This document shows, in pieces, positions 11,176-21,225 of a DNA stretch of 44,351 nucleotides. How positions within the stretch are numbered: position 1 is the stretch's first letter; every line of letters starts with the position of its first letter. Under the pieces are notes generated by a model, which saw nothing but the letters and a program-made list of their open reading frames with translations, was not told the origin of the DNA and did not search any database. Source of the stretch: Phellopilus nigrolimitatus (lineage: Eukaryota > Basidiomycota > Agaricomycetes > Hymenochaetales > Hymenochaetaceae); contig JAJOHG010000214.1 of the NCBI GenBank assembly GCA_021029095.1, positions 1 to 44,351 on the forward strand. The letters are read 5' to 3'. The position numbers and the translations under genes are program-made.

Positions 11176-11331
11176 TTACGACACCGATGGCCCTTCGGGC
11201 TCGTCGGTCAGCTCATAAATCGCGATTCCTTCCGCGTCGACGTCTTCCTCTTCCTTTTCTACGTGCACACCTGCGCAATGCGCATTGCGCATACCCTCGT
11301 CTTCAATCCGACCTCCCTTGTTTCGTCGCAT
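11176..11331 (-). CDS. Possible small acidic protein, unsupported
   Basis: A 51-codon minus-strand frame starting MRRNKGGRIEDEG and ending in an acidic tail (EKEEEDVDAEGIAIYELTDE). It lies in the 857-bp spacer between two converging genes. The composition looks protein-like, but there is no known family and no visible promoter. It could be the last exon of a decayed gene. The rest of 10998-11854 is AT-rich and holds nothing else I can name. Confidence 0.2.
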   Translation of the reverse strand: MRRNKGGRIEDEGMRNAHCAGVHVEKEEEDVDAEGIAIYELTDEPEGPSVS

Positions 11332-11854
11332 ATTCGTCCGTAGCCTCACTCAGCGTCAGCTCGAGCACCGGGGTGGGCAATCATCGCCGCCAAAGCAGCA
11401 AGTAAAGTGTTTCGAGGAGACGGTTCATGCGATGCCGTTAGCGTCACATATAGGCACTAGGAGTCCAACTCTATCTGTATTCACGGTATGTACTAGAGTT
11501 ATTGCAGTTGGAAAGTTGTGTTCGACTTTCTTGTGTCGATGGCGTAGCACTTCTGGGTATTTTATTGTGGTCTTTTATGCCAAACTACACGCCTCCTATA
11601 CAATGACTTCTCGATACAACAATTCAAGGAGAATATAATTTCTGTCAATCATTGGTGTTATAGGATGTTAGCAACATTACAAATATCGTATAATCGCTAT
11701 TTTATTATATCGTTGAACAAGGAAGTTGGAACAGATCTAAATCAAACATCTAACCGTCGTGTAATAACATTAGAGCCCGAGCCGGGAATAAAAAGAAGGT
11801 GTTTTCTAGGACTCTATGAAAAGGAGCGATAGTCATGATATCAAGAAGTACAGT

Positions 11855-14800
11855 CTAGCGACGCGAGCGGATGCGGAAGAGGTACATGAATGCAAAGAGC
11901 AAGCCCACCTGCAAGGGAACCATCAGCACATGATGAGAACAAGAGAGAAAGACTGTAACGCACGTTGAATACAGCGAAGCCGAACATGATGCCCAGGTTG
12001 CGCCAGTGGTGCGAGTAGAAGATGTTGAACGACGTCGCGAGGAACTCGTCCGTCGTGCGCGCCGAGCAGTATTTGCACGCGCTCGTCGCGTCCGGGTTGT
12101 CCACGTACCCGCCCCCGGTTGAGATGAAGGGGTCCATGAACGCGGAGCACGTCTGACCACTCGGCGGGTCCACAGCCACGAACTCCGTCGAGGAACAGCT
12201 GATCTGCTGGCGCCCGATCGCTAGGTTCACGTGTTAGAAGGATACTCTGAATGATAAGCGAGTTGCAATACCTTGACCGAGGATACCTTCGATGAGGTAG
12301 GTGTAGGGCGAAAGGCGGTACATCCACTGCCACCAGCCCAACTGTCTGAACGGCTGCAGGACGCCGTTGCTATAGACCATCCGCGTCAGTATTTGAGTCC
12401 CTTCGAATACAGAGTACGCAGAAACTCACAAAGCGATGACGAACGAAAACAGAGCACTGAACAGCACCGATGCAATGACCGCATCCGGCGCCATCGCAGC
12501 GACCGCCATCCCGAACGTGGTGTAATACATCGGGAAAGCGAGGCCAAACATGAAGTACGTGAAGCCGGCGCGGCTGCTGTCGAAACCCACGGTCCAGTAC
12601 CAGCAGAGGAAGAACAGCGAAGAGCCGAGGATGTTCCACGGGATTTCGGCTATCAGCTGGGCTACTAACAGCGACGTCCAGCTGTACATCCGGCTTGGAC
12701 GCTCGCGCACTTCGTAGATGTTGCGGAAGTCGATGAAGATGACCTGCAGCTGGTTGGACAGCGGGACAGACAGGATACTCGCCATGAAGATTGCCTGAAA
12801 TGCACCAGTCAGTCCAATCCAGAAGGATGCCGATTACGCGAAACTTACAAAGAGCTTGTTCTGCGAGCCCTGCAGGGTGTCCTTCGCCTTGAAAAACGTG
12901 AACCCGATAAACAGACCCGCCGCGATGTTCAAGAACAGCTTCGACATGACGTAGGTCGGGTTCCGCCAGTACGCCTGGAACGCGCGGCTCGTAAGGGCGA
13001 GCAGCTGGTAGCCCCAGGAGGTCGCGAACTCCGACTGGCGCGTCGTCTGGATCGGGGGCTTCTCGTGGCCCTCCTCGTGAATCTGGTCGATCTGCTCCTT
13101 CATCCTCGTGGCCTCCTCCGATTTAAGCCAGGCGCTGTGCCAGTCGATCGTCGCGGTCGCGGTCGCTCCGGCGCCGATCACATCGAGCATCCATTCAGCC
13201 GGGTTTTCCTGCTGCTCGCAGGGACGCGCGCCGTTCTTCTCGAAGTAGCCGATGATCGTCGACGAGTTTTTGCCTAGGTCGCCGAAGTAGACAGTCTGCC
13301 CGCCCTTGCGGAGGAGCAAAAGCCGATCGAAGACCTGGAACAGCTCGCTGGACGGCTGGTGGATGCTGTGAAACAAGGCACGTCACCCGTCTGTTCTTGC
13401 ACAAAAGAAGTGTATAGGACACTGATACTCACGTGCACAGAATGGCCTGACCGTGGTCGGCCAGACTCCGGAGGAACGCGGTGATCGCCCATGCAGACTG
13501 GCTGTCGAGTCCACTCGTCGGCTCGTCCAAGAACAGCAGCAGCCTCGGCTTCGCAGCAAGTTCCACGCCGATGGTCGTGCGCTTCTTGTGTTCGACGCCG
13601 AGCGATCCGACGATGGCATCGGCATGTGCCTCCAGCCCGCACATCCTCAGGCACGTTTCGACACTTCACAGAAGAAGGAAAGGTAAGGGCGATGCCGGAA
13701 CGGAGCGAGCCAAAAGGACGTACTAGGCTTCCTTCTCTGCAAGGGGAACGGACTGCGGCTGGCGGAGTTTGGCGGAGAACAGAAGCGCTTCGCGCACGGT
13801 CGTCTCTGGGAGATGCGAGTCCATTTGCTGACAGTAGCCGCTATTTCACCAACGAGGATTAGAGCTGCATAGTTGTTGAGATTACAAGGTATGCACATAC
13901 GTTTGCGCTTGGAAATCGCGCGGGAGCTCGTAGCCATTAACGAGACGATCTCCCGTGATCACTCCCGTATCTGTACGACCGGCGAGGACGTTCAGAAGAG
14001 TCGTCTGCGGCAAATGCGTCAGACGCCACCCTTATTCGATCTCTTTTCAGGAACGCACCTTGCCCGCTCCGGACTCGCCCATCAACGCCGTAAGCTTGCC
14101 CGGCGCGACGTAGCCGGAAACGTCATCCAGCAGCAGGCGCGTCTCGCCCCGCCCAACGGGAACCGTGTAGTTGAGGTGCTGCCACGTGAAGAAGTCCGTC
14201 ATCACCGGCGACGCCTCCAGCGCCGTCTCCGACTTCTCGGGCGACGCGTCCGAGGCGGCGCGCGCAGCCGCCGCACTGCCCTTCTCCTCGTCGTCGGCGG
14301 CGCTCGCGGCGTCCGACACGGGCGCGGCCTTCGCGCCGCGCTTGTACAGCGTCACGGCGGCATCCGCTGCCGAGGTCGTGTTCAGCTCCGTGAAGAGGTT
14401 CAAGAAGAAGATGAAGCCGGCGGCGAAGGCGCATACAATGCCGAAATTCTATCAAAAGGACAGAGTAGGGATGAGCGTAGGCATATTAGTGTCGATAAAA
14501 ACGAACCATCCAAAGGTGGCTGTACGAGTAGCCATAAGACAGCTCGACGAATGTGTTGCCGTTTACGGTGCTTTGTCCCGCCACCGAGCCGACTGACGTA
14601 CAGACCTGGTTGGCCAGCGAGATGTTCTCGTAGCCCGGTCCCTGTGGAACGAGCGTTGCGCACGTCCCGTCGAGAGTGTGGAACTCGTTCACCAGAATCG
14701 CCTCAAACCCGTACCGCAGTGGCTGAAAAATCCCAGTTCGAACGTCAATACGGCGCACGAGGCTCGAGCAGACGAAAGAGAAATAAAAATAAAAAATACG

Positions 14801-17491
14801 CACGTTGATATAAGTGATCCACCTCAGAGCGCCTACAACCGAGCTGTCAGCGGGCGAAACGCCAATCTCCTACGAGAATTTCAACTTACCGATCATACTG
14901 GGCTTTGGGATGGTGTAGCCGGTATACAAGACGAGCGCGAGGATGAAGATGCCAGCAAGCGCCTGCGCGCTCGGCTCGCGCTTGAACGCCGCAGCGAGCG
15001 CGCGGAAGAACGCCCTCATCGTGATCGTCACCGAGAAGGCCAGCAGGAAGAATATGCTTCACGTCGCGCGCGGATCAGCAGACAATCCCAAGAGAATTGG
15101 AATTAAGAAGGGGAGCGCAGACGCACAAGAATTGGCCAGCGGTCTGCTGGAGCTTGACGAGGAAGTAGAGGATGACGGAGAAGACGGCGATGGTGACGAA
15201 GGTGATTGGAATGTCGACGATGGTGAGTGCGATGGACTCGGCGAACGGATGGTACATCGCGGCCTTGTAGTGGCGGTTCACAATCGGCCGCTGGGCGAAC
15301 AGCGCAGGGATCTCCGCCATAGCCGACAGCGCACCGAACAAAATAGCACTGTCAAAAAAAAAAGTTAGCAAGATCCTCACGATTTGGCAGGCGGAGCGCG
15401 CGCTCACAAGAAAAGCACACCGCCGCGCGAGAAATACGCCGACGTCGAGTCCGGGGTCTTCAAGAAGATCGTGCCCATGATGATCGCCTGGAAGACGTAC
15501 GACGCGACGATGATGACCTGCGCGGTCCAGTCGCCCTTGAGGATCTGCACGCGGCGCACCATCGCCTCCTGCACCTGCATCGCGACGCTGATCGTGAACG
15601 GGCTGCCCGCGCGCGTGTGCCGCGCGCGCTCCGCCTGCGCGCTCTCGATGTACGAGCGCCGCTTCTCTTCTTTGGTCGACGCGGGCGCGGGCGCGGGCAC
15701 GGGCGCCCCCGCGAGCGCGTCGTGCGCGCCGCGGTCCTCCGTGATGACGTTCGCGGCGAGAAAGGCCGCGACGTCCGCGCGGTTCGCGTCCGCGAGCGCG
15801 TGCGTCTGGAAGTGCGCGGCCATCTCGTCGGCCGTGCGCGGGACGCGGCCCCCGAAGCCGGCGCGCGCGGTGCGCCCGTTCGCGTCGGTCACTATCCGAG
15901 GGGAAGGTAAGATGTCAGACAAGATGGTCGAGGCGGGCGGAAAATGAATGCTTACCAGCCACAAGGAAGTCCGCCGTCGTCTGCCTGTTGGCGGGCTCCC
16001 AGCCCATGTCGATGAAGTACTGCCGCGCCTTGCCCGCGCTGCCGAAGTAGACCATCTTGCCCTCATTGATCACGCAGACCTTGTCGAAGAGCTCGTAGAG
16101 CAGCTCCGAGGCCTGGTAGATAGAGACGATCGACGTCAGACCCAGGTTGTCCGTCGCGATGCGCAGGGCGCGGACGAACTCCAGGGCAGTCGACGCATCC
16201 AGCCCGCGCGTGGAGCTGTAACAACAAGGCCGTCAGCGGAAAACAGCGCGGAGCCCAAGAAAGCAGAAGAAGAAGAGAGGCCACGCACTTGTCCCACGCG
16301 CCGAGCTTCGCGCGCGACGCGAGCGCCTCCGCGATCGACACGCGCTTGCGCTCGCCGCCGCTCACGCCGCGGATCGCGGCGTTGCCGACCTTCGTGTGCC
16401 GGACGTGGCGCAGGCCGAAGACGGTGCTGAGCGTGCCCGTGATGCTGTCGACGAACTCGGCGCGCGAGCAGCCCGCGAGGCGCGCGTCGCGCCGCGGCAT
16501 GCGCGTGCGCGCGGCGAAGGAGAGCGTCTCCTGCACGGTGAGCGTCGGGAAGTGCACGTCGTCCTCCGGGCAGTAGATGACGTCCCCGCGGAAGTGCTTG
16601 TACACCTGCTTCGGCGTGAACGCCGAGTAGTGCAGCAGGCCCGAAACGGCATGGTACTCCGCGTGCTGATTGGCGAGCGTCTTCAGCAGTGTCGAGCAGC
16701 CGGCGCCCGGGCGCCCGAGAACGACTGCGCAGAAAAAGTATCAGGATCAGACGCAAAGCCACCGACGTAGCCGACACGCTAAATCAGAAAATTTGGCGTA
16801 CGCAGCATTTCTCCCGGGTTTACTACACCTTCGAACCCGGACAATATGTCGCGCACCGGGGGATGTATCGCCTGGCGAATCTTCTCAGGAATCAGAAGAG
16901 GATTGAACATCGAGCCTACGGTCGGCTGGTAGCTCGCAGCCGACCCCAGTCCCTGCACGCGCAAGTCCTTGAAAACGACACCGAGCTCGCGAGGCGTGAT
17001 CGATTGCTCCTCCTGCCTGGCGTCCTGTCAGCCCTCAGCTACGCAAAAGCATCCGAGACATGCGCGCACCGTTTGACGATATCCTTCAGATGCTTTCCCA
17101 GGTCGAACTTCTCCTGCTCAGCGTCGGACACGACGGTACTGCCCAACGTCGACTGTGCGCTGCTGATTTGGCCGGGGAGCGGCGGCACAGGCGCGGGGTG
17201 CAAAGAGTGCATGGAGCGCGCGGCGGCGCTCTGCTGGGTGAGCGTGCGCTTCAGCTCGTGCACGCCCTCGGGATCAAAATGGTCGAGCGCGACGCGCGAC
17301 GAATTAGCAGCAGAACCACGCCTTTTCTTCAGTCCGCCGCCGGCGGGCTTCTCGTCGCCGTCGTCAGCCCCGTGGTGGTGGAAGGCGTCGCCAATCGCCG
17401 CCGCCGCCATCGCGGGCCCCGCAGGGAGCTCTGGGACTACGTCGCGGTCGCGGTCTCCGGGTGGCGGCTCTGTTTCGCGGGGAGCGTCCAT
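11855..17491 (-). CDS. PDR-type ABC transporter (ABCG, pleiotropic drug resistance)
   Basis: Full-size plasma-membrane drug-efflux ATPase of the fungal PDR group, with (NBD-TMD)x2 layout and 1527 residues in 18 exons: 17491-17070, 17016-16802, 16724-16289, 16215-15956, 15891-15408, 15348-15127, 15056-14890, 14832-14804, 14722-14507, 14448-14059, 14004-13901, 13840-13724, 13663-13433, 13365-12849, 12794-12430, 12369-12272, 12220-11964, 11908-11855. All phases agree. NBD1 has the fungal degenerate Walker A (GRPGAGCST), signature [10 protein letters not shown] and WDNSTRGLD. NBD2 has the canonical Walker A GESGAGKTT, a weak signature region ([13 protein letters not shown]), Walker [14 protein letters not shown] and H-loop CTIHQPSS. 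The asymmetric ATP sites are normal for PDR pumps. Two membrane domains follow, with loops such as PLRYGFEA and [11 protein letters not shown]. Exon 8 is only 29 nt. Substrate unknown. Confidence 0.95.
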
Positions 17492-17984
17492 AGTGTAAGA
17501 GGAGGATGGGGACGAGTAGGGAGCAGGAAGGAGGCAGGCGGCGGCGCGCTCGCTTTTAAGAGATATTTGAAACTAGGCTGAGGTTGTTCAGATTAGACCG
17601 GATCGACGTAAGCTGCCGCCGATCACTCAAGCAGGATGACGAGAGACTTCTAAGTGCGCTAGTGTGTAGTGTCACGTGATTATGTGCGATGTCGGACACT
17701 TTCCGCCAGCCGGCCCTGGTCCCCGGATGCAGAAATCGATCCTTTATGGAGAAAGTACCAGATGCATCGGTTATCATTAGATCGTAACAGCCCGTAATCG
17801 TAACAGTAAGTACTGTATGAGCAGGAGCACAGGCAGGCTTCCACCGATGAACGTGAAACACACAATTGTGTGCGCTGTTGTCGGCTATAAGAGAGCATCC
17901 AGCCAATCGTAAGAGCGACGAAAAGATAGGACTTACGGAGCGTATGCGTATGTAATGCTGTAATGCAAGTGCGATAGTGTATCT
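17492..17984. other. Spacer without a gene
   Basis: This 493-bp stretch separates the ABC transporter start from the end of the DUF7704-like gene. It has AT-rich DNA and a short direct repeat (ATCGTAACAG twice near 17785). It probably contains the transporter promoter; no specific element could be assigned. Confidence 0.5.
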
Positions 17985-18497
17985 TTAGCTCTTTTTTGCG
18001 CGTGCGGCGGCTGCCGCTGATCGCCTAGAGGACGTCCGCCCATCGGCAGGCCGAGACAAGCCTGCTCCGCACAGGAACGAGATACGGGTCGCCGCGCCCG
18101 CATACACAAATCCGACGCTGCCCACCATCATCGCGTTCCACTCCCACACGCGCCAGAACACGCCCAGCCCGAGCGGCGCCATCGTCAGCAGGTGCCCAAA
18201 GTCCGCGATCAGCAGGCAGAACAGCAGCCGGCGCCACGTCCGCAGCGAGTCCGTCGACGACAGCACGAGGTGCTCGTTGAGCGCAAAAAGGAGATAGAGG
18301 TTCGCGAGCTGGAAGAGCGAGATCGCGACCTGCGGCGACGTGGGAAATAGCGGCAAAAGCGAGGGCTGCAGCGTGAGCTGCGCCAGGTACTCGCCTGGGC
18401 GAGCTGCGTAGAATGCTCCTAAGAGAGCTGAAACGGGCTCGATGTACAGGAAAAAGAGACGATATGGAAAGAACGGTATAATAGCTCTTTCATCCAT
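17985..18497 (-). CDS. DUF7704-like four-helix membrane protein
   Basis: Single-exon gene for a 170-residue membrane protein beginning MDERAIIPFFPYRLFFLY. The pattern matches the small fungal family I know as DUF7704. It has a first helix with RLFFLYIEPVSALLGA, a loop with ARPGEYLAQLTL, a second helix (ISLFQLANLYLLFALNE), a conserved WRRLLFCLLIADFGHLL helix with an internal Asp-x-x-His, a region GLGVFWRVWEWNAM, and a final helix GSVGFVYAGAATRISFL. The C-terminus is basic (ARAKKS). The family is of unknown function; members are common in multiple copies in Agaricomycetes. No intron is needed. Its start lies in front of a repeat-rich region. Confidence 0.78.
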   Translation of the reverse strand: MDERAIIPFFPYRLFFLYIEPVSALLGAFYAARPGEYLAQLTLQPSLLPLFPTSPQVAISLFQLANLYLLFALNEHLVLSSTDSLRTWRRLLFCLLIADFGHLLTMAPLGLGVFWRVWEWNAMMVGSVGFVYAGAATRISFLCGAGLSRPADGRTSSRRSAAAAARAKKS

Positions 18498-19239
18498 AGT
18501 AATAGCGTAGAGCTCGTAGAGGTGGACTTGGACCCTTTGATCAGCGATCGGTGAACAAACGAGCCTATAAAGGCAACTCGTTCGACTTCAGAACATGATT
18601 GCCACGCACGGTCCTCGTGGTTATAGATATGCTTTAGACTTACTGCAAAGGATTCAAAACGTTCTCTAGCAATCCATCCGGAAATCCGATTGAAAAAAAT
18701 TTATCGAGTGGAACTAAAAAGGGTGCACGTATACTGGTGCTGGGGTCATGCACGCCACCGAAGAGGACGTGGAGCCCACCAGCTTTAGCATGGTACACAA
18801 GAGAAGAGAAGAAAATCCCGTAGACAACGCGACTATCTATGTATGTGTTCTTGGCTCTGGACAGTGGGTTATGAAAGGAGGAGACAGCCCCTCGAATGTC
18901 TAACGGGTCTCGGCACTTACTGCATCGCTCCACGCGCAAGGCTTCATCTAACGCGTTTCGCCTGTGGAACATCGACACCAATCCCAAGAAATTGCTGAGA
19001 GTACGCACTTATGTCTCGCGTTCGTTGCCGGTTAACTCCCAGCCTTACTTGCGGGCAGCTGGACTCGTACTGTCGAGAACATAGGCATGCCACAAGCAGC
19101 TCGCTCGGCGACGCACTTCTTACATATTTTATTTATGTAGGCACATATTCTGTGATCTCACAGTGGCTGATTATCTATAAATTTCCTGCCTGATGCACAC
19201 CTTAGACTGAGCCGGGTTTTTATCGCAGATACGCATTAT
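18498..19239. other. Spacer without a convincing gene
   Basis: A minus-strand frame at 18640-19008 is open for 122 codons but has no family resemblance and poor protein-like composition. I could not support splicing on either strand. A TATAAAGG on the plus strand near 18566 does not lead to a clear start. Confidence 0.3.
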
Positions 19240-19354
19240 TTACTTATAGAAGATAACGAAGTGCATAAACACCAACAGCGACATCGGACCCCACGCAACG
19301 ACTGCCTCCCAGAGCACTGCACTCCCCGTCGTCAAGACACGTTATCAGCTCGCC

Positions 19355-19498
19355 ATGGCAAACCAGGAGGATGCGATAGCAGCTGCGCGCACGAAGTCTA
19401 GTCCTCAGGCTGGCCAGAAAGCCGGCATAGACCCAAGGAGACAAGAGGAGCTCAGAGCCAAACTATCCGAGGAGGCAAGAAGACACGATCCCAGCTAG
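19355..19498 (+). CDS. Possible 47-residue charged small protein
   Basis: The frame begins MANQEDAIAAARTK in a good start context (CGCCATGGC) and ends KLSEEARRHDPS. It is rich in Gln, Arg, Glu and Ala and would form a charged helix. The frame is open upstream to a TAG at 19246. The opposite strand also has a protein-like end (WEAVVAWGPMSLLVFMHF, stop at 19240) that is broken upstream by TGA TAA. Which strand is or was coding is unclear. No family recognised. Confidence 0.28.
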   Translation: MANQEDAIAAARTKSSPQAGQKAGIDPRRQEELRAKLSEEARRHDPS

Positions 19499-19539
19499 AG
19501 CGGCGGCAAACCGCTCCCCTTCATGGCGGCTTTGTCAGG

Positions 19540-19765
19540 CGCCATCTGCACAAGCCTCCGGAGGCTACGGCCTTCCCTGTCCAGCGCCTGTTCTCAGTCT
19601 TTTGAAGAACCTGAGAAGCAGACGGCAGCATGCAGCGTCAAGGTCCCGCTCGAGCATATGTGCGTGGAGATTTCCCGCCCGCGGCTCGGACGTGACTTGT
19701 TCCTGAAACGAGGATATACGCTCTGCTCCTAGAAGCTTCGCGAGTTGACTCGGGACCGCAGAGCC
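19540..19765. repeat. Dispersed repeat, inverted relative to 28.57-28.79 kb
   Basis: About 200 bp align with the reverse complement of 28570-28790. Shared blocks include CTACGGCCTTC, CTGTTCTCAGTCTT, CTGAGAAGCAGA and an equivalent of GCTCGAGCATATG. Indels differ between copies, so reading frames do not carry over. In this copy a minus-strand frame (LAKLLGAERISSF, CCRLLLRFFKRLR) is open; in the 28-kb copy a different frame is open. Best seen as a duplicated gene relic. Confidence 0.55.
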
Positions 19766-20027
19766 GTCGAAAGGCAGCGCGTCAAAGCGCGCGATAGACA
19801 TCGCGCACGGCAAGGGTTCCGTCTCACGGAGTCTGCTCCAGGCTTGCAACCGGCGCGCCGGCCGGCCGCGCTCGCGGAGGCCTCCGCAACAGGATGCAGA
19901 GAACAAGCTGCGTGCGCGATATAGTAGGCCCGGCACCACGAACCAGAGTTCATGGAACCCTCAGTTATATTACGATGCAGGTGGAGGAAGAAAACCGAAG
20001 AGAGAGGAAGAAACGAGCGAGCTGCGT

Positions 20028-20185
20028 GACGTGCTGCAGCCAGCTGAGAACGGTGTGCGAGGATCTGGGCTCAGAAAGCGCTCGGTACAGATTGACTGAG
20101 ACCCCGTAGAAAACTGAGCGCATGGTAGAAAAAGACGCCGGTGTCGTAGTTGCTTGCTGTTTTGCTGTAAGTATCCCGGAAAAGG
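20028..20185. repeat. Duplicated module, matches 25.26-25.41 kb
   Basis: GACGTGCTGCAGCCAGCTGA starts a stretch that recurs in the same orientation at 25261. Further shared blocks are AGAAAGCGCTCGGTACAGAT, AGACGCCGGTGT and AAAAGGCGCTC. The module continues past the inserted hAT-type MITE at 20691-20755, where CCCGCCCGCTTTGAGCTCGG matches 25462-25481. The 25-kb copy therefore gives the empty-site state of the MITE insertion. Confidence 0.75.
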
Positions 20186-20193
20186 CGCTCATC
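20186..20193. repeat. Target site duplication, left
   Basis: CGCTCATC directly precedes the MITE and is repeated exactly at 20683-20690 on its other side. Confidence 0.85.
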
Positions 20194-20682
20194 TAGTGTT
20201 GTTGGCGGAACTCGAGGGTTTTGCCGTTGCCGCCTGGCAAAATGGCAATTGCCATTTGGCAATACTAAGCCCGAATTTTGGGTTGGCAAAACCTGGCAGA
20301 AGTTACATATTTTTAGAAAATGGCAGGGAAATTTGAGAAATTAATCTGCAGGTTGTGTCCGTTTACACCCCTCGCCAACGGGTGCATTTTTCTGCATTTA
20401 ATGTACGCCGTAATTATCAAGAATTTTCAAAAAGTCACCGAAATCACTTCTCTTTATGGAAGTCCTGATTACTTATAACCCTCGGCTCCGGCCGGCCACC
20501 TCCGAAGCCAAGTTTTGCCGGAATTGAAATTTATTCTTGCAATGCCTTTTCGAGGTCAGAATCTCCAGAAAAAGCGATTTAGAGCATATTACAATTTTGC
20601 CATACCGGCAAAACATAGTATTGCCAGGTTTTGCCAGGCAAAATGGCAAATCTCGCCAGTTTGAGTTTTGCCCACAACACTA
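20194..20682. mobile_element. hAT-type MITE, 489 bp
   Basis: The ends are inverted: TAGTGTTGTTGGC at the left and the reverse complement of TAGTGTTGTGGGC at the right, with partial similarity continuing inward (AACTCGA / AACTCAA). An exact 8-bp duplication (CGCTCATC) flanks the element. TIRs of this form with 8-bp target duplications are diagnostic of hAT transposons. The interior has many TTTTGCC/GGCAAAA and TGGCAA motifs in both orientations and no transposase coding, so it is non-autonomous. It interrupts a duplicated module whose other copy at 25.4 kb lacks it. Confidence 0.88.
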
Positions 20683-20690
20683 CGCTCATC
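20683..20690. repeat. Target site duplication, right
   Basis: Exact copy of CGCTCATC found at 20186-20193, bounding the hAT-type MITE. Confidence 0.85.
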
Positions 20691-20749
20691 ATGGAGCGGT
20701 AGTCGTGGAAGATCATCCACACCGGACCTCCCCGATCCCGCCCGCTTTG

Positions 20750-20945
20750 AGCTCGGCAAGACAAACACGTGATCCTTGAATAAGATCACGAGCCTGACAG
20801 AAGCAAGACGCGCCGAGGAAAATGGTGCCATACGGGTACCGGTCCTGCGTGTCGAAATCCAAACATACCTCGACATTTTAATATTTACTATACAGGATTT
20901 CCATCGACAAGCAGTGCTGAGCTCTCTGCAATTAATAAAAGTCAT
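20750..20945 (-). repeat. Relic of the F-box 3'-flank tag (inverted orientation)
   Basis: On the minus strand this reads AGCACTGCTTGTCGATGGAA, then CTGTATAGTAAATA, as also seen after the stop of F-box copy B (39.46 kb). It continues with CAGGCTCGTGATC and CACGTGTTTGTCT, matching 25.20-25.25 kb in the opposite orientation. No F-box coding sequence is attached here, so it appears to be what remains of a lost or partial copy. Confidence 0.65.
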
Positions 20946-21225
20946 TCTGCAATAGAGTACCGGGTTCAGTCTGTAACTGTCTGTCGAGATTATGGACTGT
21001 GGTCGTGACGTTCTGTGACTTAGTACTATGCAATAGCAGACTTTATAATCAGACTAGAGCGATTTGCAGTTCTGGATCGGAAATAACTGCGTTGTCGAAG
21101 GCCCAGCTTAAGCTCAAGCTCGATATCTGAATCTCTTTACAGTCAACATGGTACAAGTTTCTTATTTATTTTATTTTTGTGGTGTTAGCTACCTGCAATA
21201 CGTAGAGTTCTGGGCTAATTACGAG

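Noticed and set aside
11089..11638. Plus-strand frames after the F-box-like gene
   Set aside because: No splice-consistent extension, no protein-like features, and the region lies between two convergent 3' ends.
13873..14808. 311-codon plus-strand frame antisense to the ABC transporter
   Set aside because: Covers exons and introns of a well-supported gene on the other strand and has no recognisable domain.
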